A stretch of 64,000 bases of DNA, taken from Exobacillus caeni (lineage in GTDB: Bacteria > Bacillota > Bacilli > Bacillales > Guptibacillaceae). The DNA lies in contig NZ_SWLG01000008.1 of the NCBI RefSeq assembly GCF_005747095.1, positions 186,001-250,000 on the forward strand, written 5' to 3'. Position numbers and translations under genes: made by a program. Each line of letters starts with the position of its first letter. The stretch's first letter is position 1. Below are positions 61,655 to 64,000 of the stretch, in pieces. Below the pieces are notes generated by a model, which searched no databases, was not told the origin of the DNA, and worked only from the letters and a program-made list of their open reading frames with translations.

Positions 61655-62437
61655 TTATCGTTGAATACCAAAGTGTTTTTGCAACATCTCTGTAAATTGT
61701 CTTTTATCAATATTCTCTTTCTTCACTTTTCCATCGACCCATTCAGTAAAAGAAGTCCCTGTTAAAGTTATATTTCCTCTGTCTGTTAACCGGGTAGCTA
61801 AAGGGCGCTTGTTAAAAGGAGAATCGGGGTGTTTTCGAATTACTTCTTGCACCTCGTTTAAAGTGGATACGTTCTTCATTGCCTCCGACGCATCAAAAAC
61901 ATACCCTGGTTTCCATTCGTTCTCTTTTTGATATAGCTTCATAAAAAATATGTAATCACCGTGTTCAGTATCAACACCTTCAACACGAAACGCACCATTT
62001 TTAGATGTCACAATCTCGCCGTTAAACGGAACAGGTTTTAAAGGTAAATTCGTTCCAAAACCAGTATCAATGATATAAGATTGTTCTTTGTGATTCAGAA
62101 TAATCGCTACATGGGTTTTCCCAATCGTATTCCATCGTTGATTTGAAGAATCATATGTTACTCCCCGAATCAAAGAAACATTAAAACCATTCTCTAGCAA
62201 AAACAAATAAAGAATAGCGTTCAGGTCATAACAAAGTCCACCTTGATTTTTTGTCAGTATTTTCGTTATGAGATTCTCCTTTGTTATTTCATCTGCTTGA
62301 TCTTCTAGAACATTCAAGTTTTCAAATGGGATTTCCATCGCTGCATTATTGAGAACCTCAGGTAAGTTGTTAAAAGTAATTGTTTTATTTTTAGAAAGAC
62401 CAATCCTTTCTCGAAACAATAAGTTCAGGTTATTCAT
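61655..62437 (-). CDS. Arylamine N-acetyltransferase (NAT)
   Basis: A 260-residue NAT with the Cys-His-Asp triad: GGLCYDL, GKTHVAII and IDTGFG. It transfers acetyl from acetyl-CoA to arylamines or hydrazines. The ATG at 62437 follows aaaggagg by 7 bases; the longer frame to 62509 overlaps a terminator and is rejected. Confidence 0.92.
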   Translation of the reverse strand: MNNLNLLFRERIGLSKNKTITFNNLPEVLNNAAMEIPFENLNVLEDQADEITKENLITKILTKNQGGLCYDLNAILYLFLLENGFNVSLIRGVTYDSSNQRWNTIGKTHVAIILNHKEQSYIIDTGFGTNLPLKPVPFNGEIVTSKNGAFRVEGVDTEHGDYIFFMKLYQKENEWKPGYVFDASEAMKNVSTLNEVQEVIRKHPDSPFNKRPLATRLTDRGNITLTGTSFTEWVDGKVKKENIDKRQFTEMLQKHFGIQR

Positions 62438-62478
62438 AAACATTCCTCCTTTACAGGCCATTTTAAAGTATTCTAAGC

Positions 62479-62505
62479 AAAAAAAAACGTGTGAACACTC
62501 ACACG
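62479..62505 (-). terminator. Terminator of the GyrI-like gene
   Basis: Arms cgtgtga (62488-62494) and tcacacg (62499-62505); minus-strand tail of eight or nine T. Confidence 0.8.
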
Positions 62506-62530
62506 CCATGAAGATTGCTATCTCTAATAA

Positions 62531-63019
62531 TCACTTTTTTATAACAGGAATCAAGATATCAAAATGAGGATCTTCCAAATCGCGGCCAACCGGGTATCTC
62601 TCATGTTTGATAGGAAGGTCATCGTAGTACGTTAAATCTGTTTCTGTATATGGAGAATACTCGCTTTCCTTAAACCATTGATAAAGGTTTTGGTAAGATT
62701 CTCCGATATCCTTCCCTTTTTTATGATGTGTAATAATGTAGGTCATTTCCGGCACTTTGATTTCCACCATACCTTCAGGAACTTCCTGTTCTTCTCCAAC
62801 TTCAAAAACCGAATAATGTACAAAGCCATCAGGTCTCAAGTGATAGGATAAACCTAATTGAACTTCCGGGTTTACTGCTTGTTCTAGTTCTCCAACACGG
62901 CTGCTCATTTTCAAAATTACATCTTTAAGCGTATGGATCTCAGTGTAGGGTCCCTCCCATTTAAATCCGATGCCGCGATATGCCGGCACTTCTACAATGT
63001 CATAACTAAAATTAGCCAC
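62531..63019 (-). CDS. GyrI-like small-molecule-binding protein
   Basis: A 162-residue GyrI-like/AraC effector-binding (SHV) domain protein: FSYDIVEVPAYRGIGFKWEG at the start, then GLSYHLRPDGFVHYSVFEVGE and EIKVPEMTYIITHHKKGKDIGESYQNLYQWF. Such stand-alone domains bind hydrophobic cations or act as sequestering proteins. Start GTG at 63019 behind aaaggggg. Confidence 0.85.
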   Translation of the reverse strand: MANFSYDIVEVPAYRGIGFKWEGPYTEIHTLKDVILKMSSRVGELEQAVNPEVQLGLSYHLRPDGFVHYSVFEVGEEQEVPEGMVEIKVPEMTYIITHHKKGKDIGESYQNLYQWFKESEYSPYTETDLTYYDDLPIKHERYPVGRDLEDPHFDILIPVIKK

Positions 63020-63106
63020 TAAAAAACCCCCTTTAATTTTTATCCGGGAGTAATTTCGATTTCAATCGTTTCTTTTCCTGCTTTCTCTTTAAATAATCCA
63101 TACCTC

Positions 63107-63832
63107 TTAGTTGCTGGAACGTTTATTAATGTTTAACTTTTTCGTCTTTTCGTTAACATAAGCATAAATAATATCCTTCACCTTCAAATCGTTTGATTCT
63201 AAATGCTGTTGTAGCCACTCTTTGGATTTGCCAAGCAATCTTAAATTCCGATGTTGAATTCTTCCATCGATGATGACAGCGATAGGCATCCCTTCATCAT
63301 CGATAGGTATTTCTAAGTGTTGAACTGTTACCGGTGTGTTTTCGGCTTTTGGAATCACACTTATTTCGCCGATCGGTTCAAGCATTGCATACTCCACGTC
63401 TGATATTTTGGGATAACCCTTACTCCTTAATATCGAAAGCACCTGTGATACAGATAAATGAGACTTTTCTAGATTGTCTTCAAGAATCTGGCCATCCTTT
63501 ATTAACAAGGTGGGTTCACCTAAAAAGAAACGGTTTCCGAATTGGCTTAATGTAAGCATTGAAAAAATGATATGTAATCCAACCAGAATGGCTAATACAT
63601 ACAGAGTGGGCAAATATTCAGTACTGATCAGTGGTTCTGAAGCAACTGTTCCCACAATGATGATGGCAACTAAATCATACGGTGTCATTTGAATGATTGT
63701 TGACTTTCCCATCAATCTCATTATTGCTATCGTAATCAAGTACAGACTTAGAATCTTTATTACTAACATCATCGTATCACCGCTTATTAAGTAATTAACA
63801 ACCTGGTATAATGTATTTTTCCCAAACTCCAC
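63107..63832 (-). CDS. DUF421-family membrane protein (YetF-like)
   Basis: A 241-residue protein: N-terminal helices (MMLVIKILSLYLITIAIMRLMG, MTPYDLVAIIIVGTVASEP, LPTLYVLAILVGLHIIFSML) and a cytoplasmic DUF421 domain with RFFLGEPTLLIKDGQIL and SVSQVLSILRSKGYPKISDVEYAMLEPIGEISV. The family includes YetF, a spore-membrane-associated group. Start GTG at 63832 lacks a clear ribosome binding site; ATG at residue 21 is an alternative. Confidence 0.85.
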   Translation of the reverse strand: MEFGKNTLYQVVNYLISGDTMMLVIKILSLYLITIAIMRLMGKSTIIQMTPYDLVAIIIVGTVASEPLISTEYLPTLYVLAILVGLHIIFSMLTLSQFGNRFFLGEPTLLIKDGQILEDNLEKSHLSVSQVLSILRSKGYPKISDVEYAMLEPIGEISVIPKAENTPVTVQHLEIPIDDEGMPIAVIIDGRIQHRNLRLLGKSKEWLQQHLESNDLKVKDIIYAYVNEKTKKLNINKRSSN

Positions 63833-63851
63833 ATTTGAATGCCATTATTTA

Positions 63852-63888
63852 AAAAAATCCACCATTCTCACAGAAAGGTGGATTTTTT
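63852..63888. terminator. Bidirectional hairpin
   Basis: Arms aaaaaatccacc (63852-63863) and ggtggatttttt (63877-63888). It ends the minus-strand gene entering from the right edge. Confidence 0.85.
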
Positions 63889-63893
63889 CTAAG

Positions 63894-64000
63894 TTATTTA
63901 TTTAGTGTTTGTTTTGATAAGTAATCCGTTATCCCCATTGCACATACGCTCAAATCAAGATTTAGTATTTCATACACAACCGCATCCCGCGATACGTTCT
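63894..64000 (-). CDS. C-terminal end of a gene cut by the window edge
   Basis: A minus-strand frame open from the right edge to a TAA at 63894-63896 gives about 35 residues: SRDAVVYEILNLDLSVCAMG, then ITDYLSKQTLNK. The LNLDLSV segment recalls the short LD helix of Spo0E-like phosphatases, but the usual Ser is missing and the call is open. The following hairpin at 63852-63888 supports a real gene end. Confidence 0.5.
   Translation of the reverse strand, partial: NVSRDAVVYEILNLDLSVCAMGITDYLSKQTLNK

Noticed and set aside
1-64000. Prophage, plasmid or integrative element
   Set aside because: No integrase, transposase, phage structural or conjugation genes, and no tRNA-flanked att-like repeats were seen.

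Overview
The window is a chromosomal segment from a low-GC, endospore-forming member of the Bacillaceae. The evidence is a YheC/YheD-type spore-coat ATP-grasp fragment, a des-desK-desR cold-shock desaturase locus, YkyB, a LysM/Gmad2 protein, a SacT-RAT sucrose operon, a T-box leader, cre sites, and AGGAGG-type ribosome binding sites with frequent TTG and GTG starts. I cannot name the species. No prophage, plasmid gene, rRNA, tRNA or CRISPR array is visible.

Layout. 1-7.8 kb: spore-coat fragment, a cysteine-rich duplicated small protein, a small membrane protein, a CBS-domain protein, the desaturase/two-component locus, a SET-domain protein and an ECF sigma factor with a fused SnoaL-like tail. 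8.0-22.1 kb: a long minus-strand block for acyl-CoA catabolism. It encodes a phosphotriesterase-like lactonase, AMP-forming CoA ligase, HSL-type esterase, PaaG-like crotonase, three SDRs, two hot-dog thioesterases, a thiolase, a split MaoC hydratase, two acyl-CoA dehydrogenases and a TetR repressor. Two matching palindromes (13941-13954, 19861-19878) are its likely operators, and a consensus cre box lies at 11721-11734. 22.3-26.2 kb: a second ECF-SnoaL factor with a VOC protein, a YdeI homologue, an MFS carrier and small membrane proteins. 26.3-30.8 kb: RNase J with an EF-G-binding-protein remnant, then feoAB under a Fur box. 31.4-36.7 kb: CPBP protease, a decayed polysaccharide deacetylase, AbrB-type membrane protein, methyltransferase, oxidase-like membrane protein and a lipoprotein-like HtrA. 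36.9-42.0 kb: sucrose operon (SacT, EIIBC, fructokinase, sucrose-6-P hydrolase). 42.2-46.5 kb: LysM/Gmad2 protein, hydrolase, YkyB and a drug-type MFS pump. 46.6-51.6 kb: thiamin-pyrimidine salvage operon (YlmB, TenA, ThiZ, ThiX, ThiY) behind a TPP riboswitch. 52-64 kb: acetyltransferases, a frameshifted hydrolase, MetRS under a T-box, LysR, methyltransferase, DAACS symporter, an interspersed repeat, arylamine N-acetyltransferase, GyrI-like and DUF421 proteins.

The least explained system is the 8-22 kb catabolic block. Its enzymes could open an ester or lactone, activate the acid with CoA and shorten it to acetyl-CoA, under TetR control and catabolite repression; the substrate cannot be read from sequence. 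Other unusual items are a 49-residue cysteine-exact internal duplication, a 21-bp intergenic tandem repeat, and full-length and internally deleted copies of one interspersed repeat.
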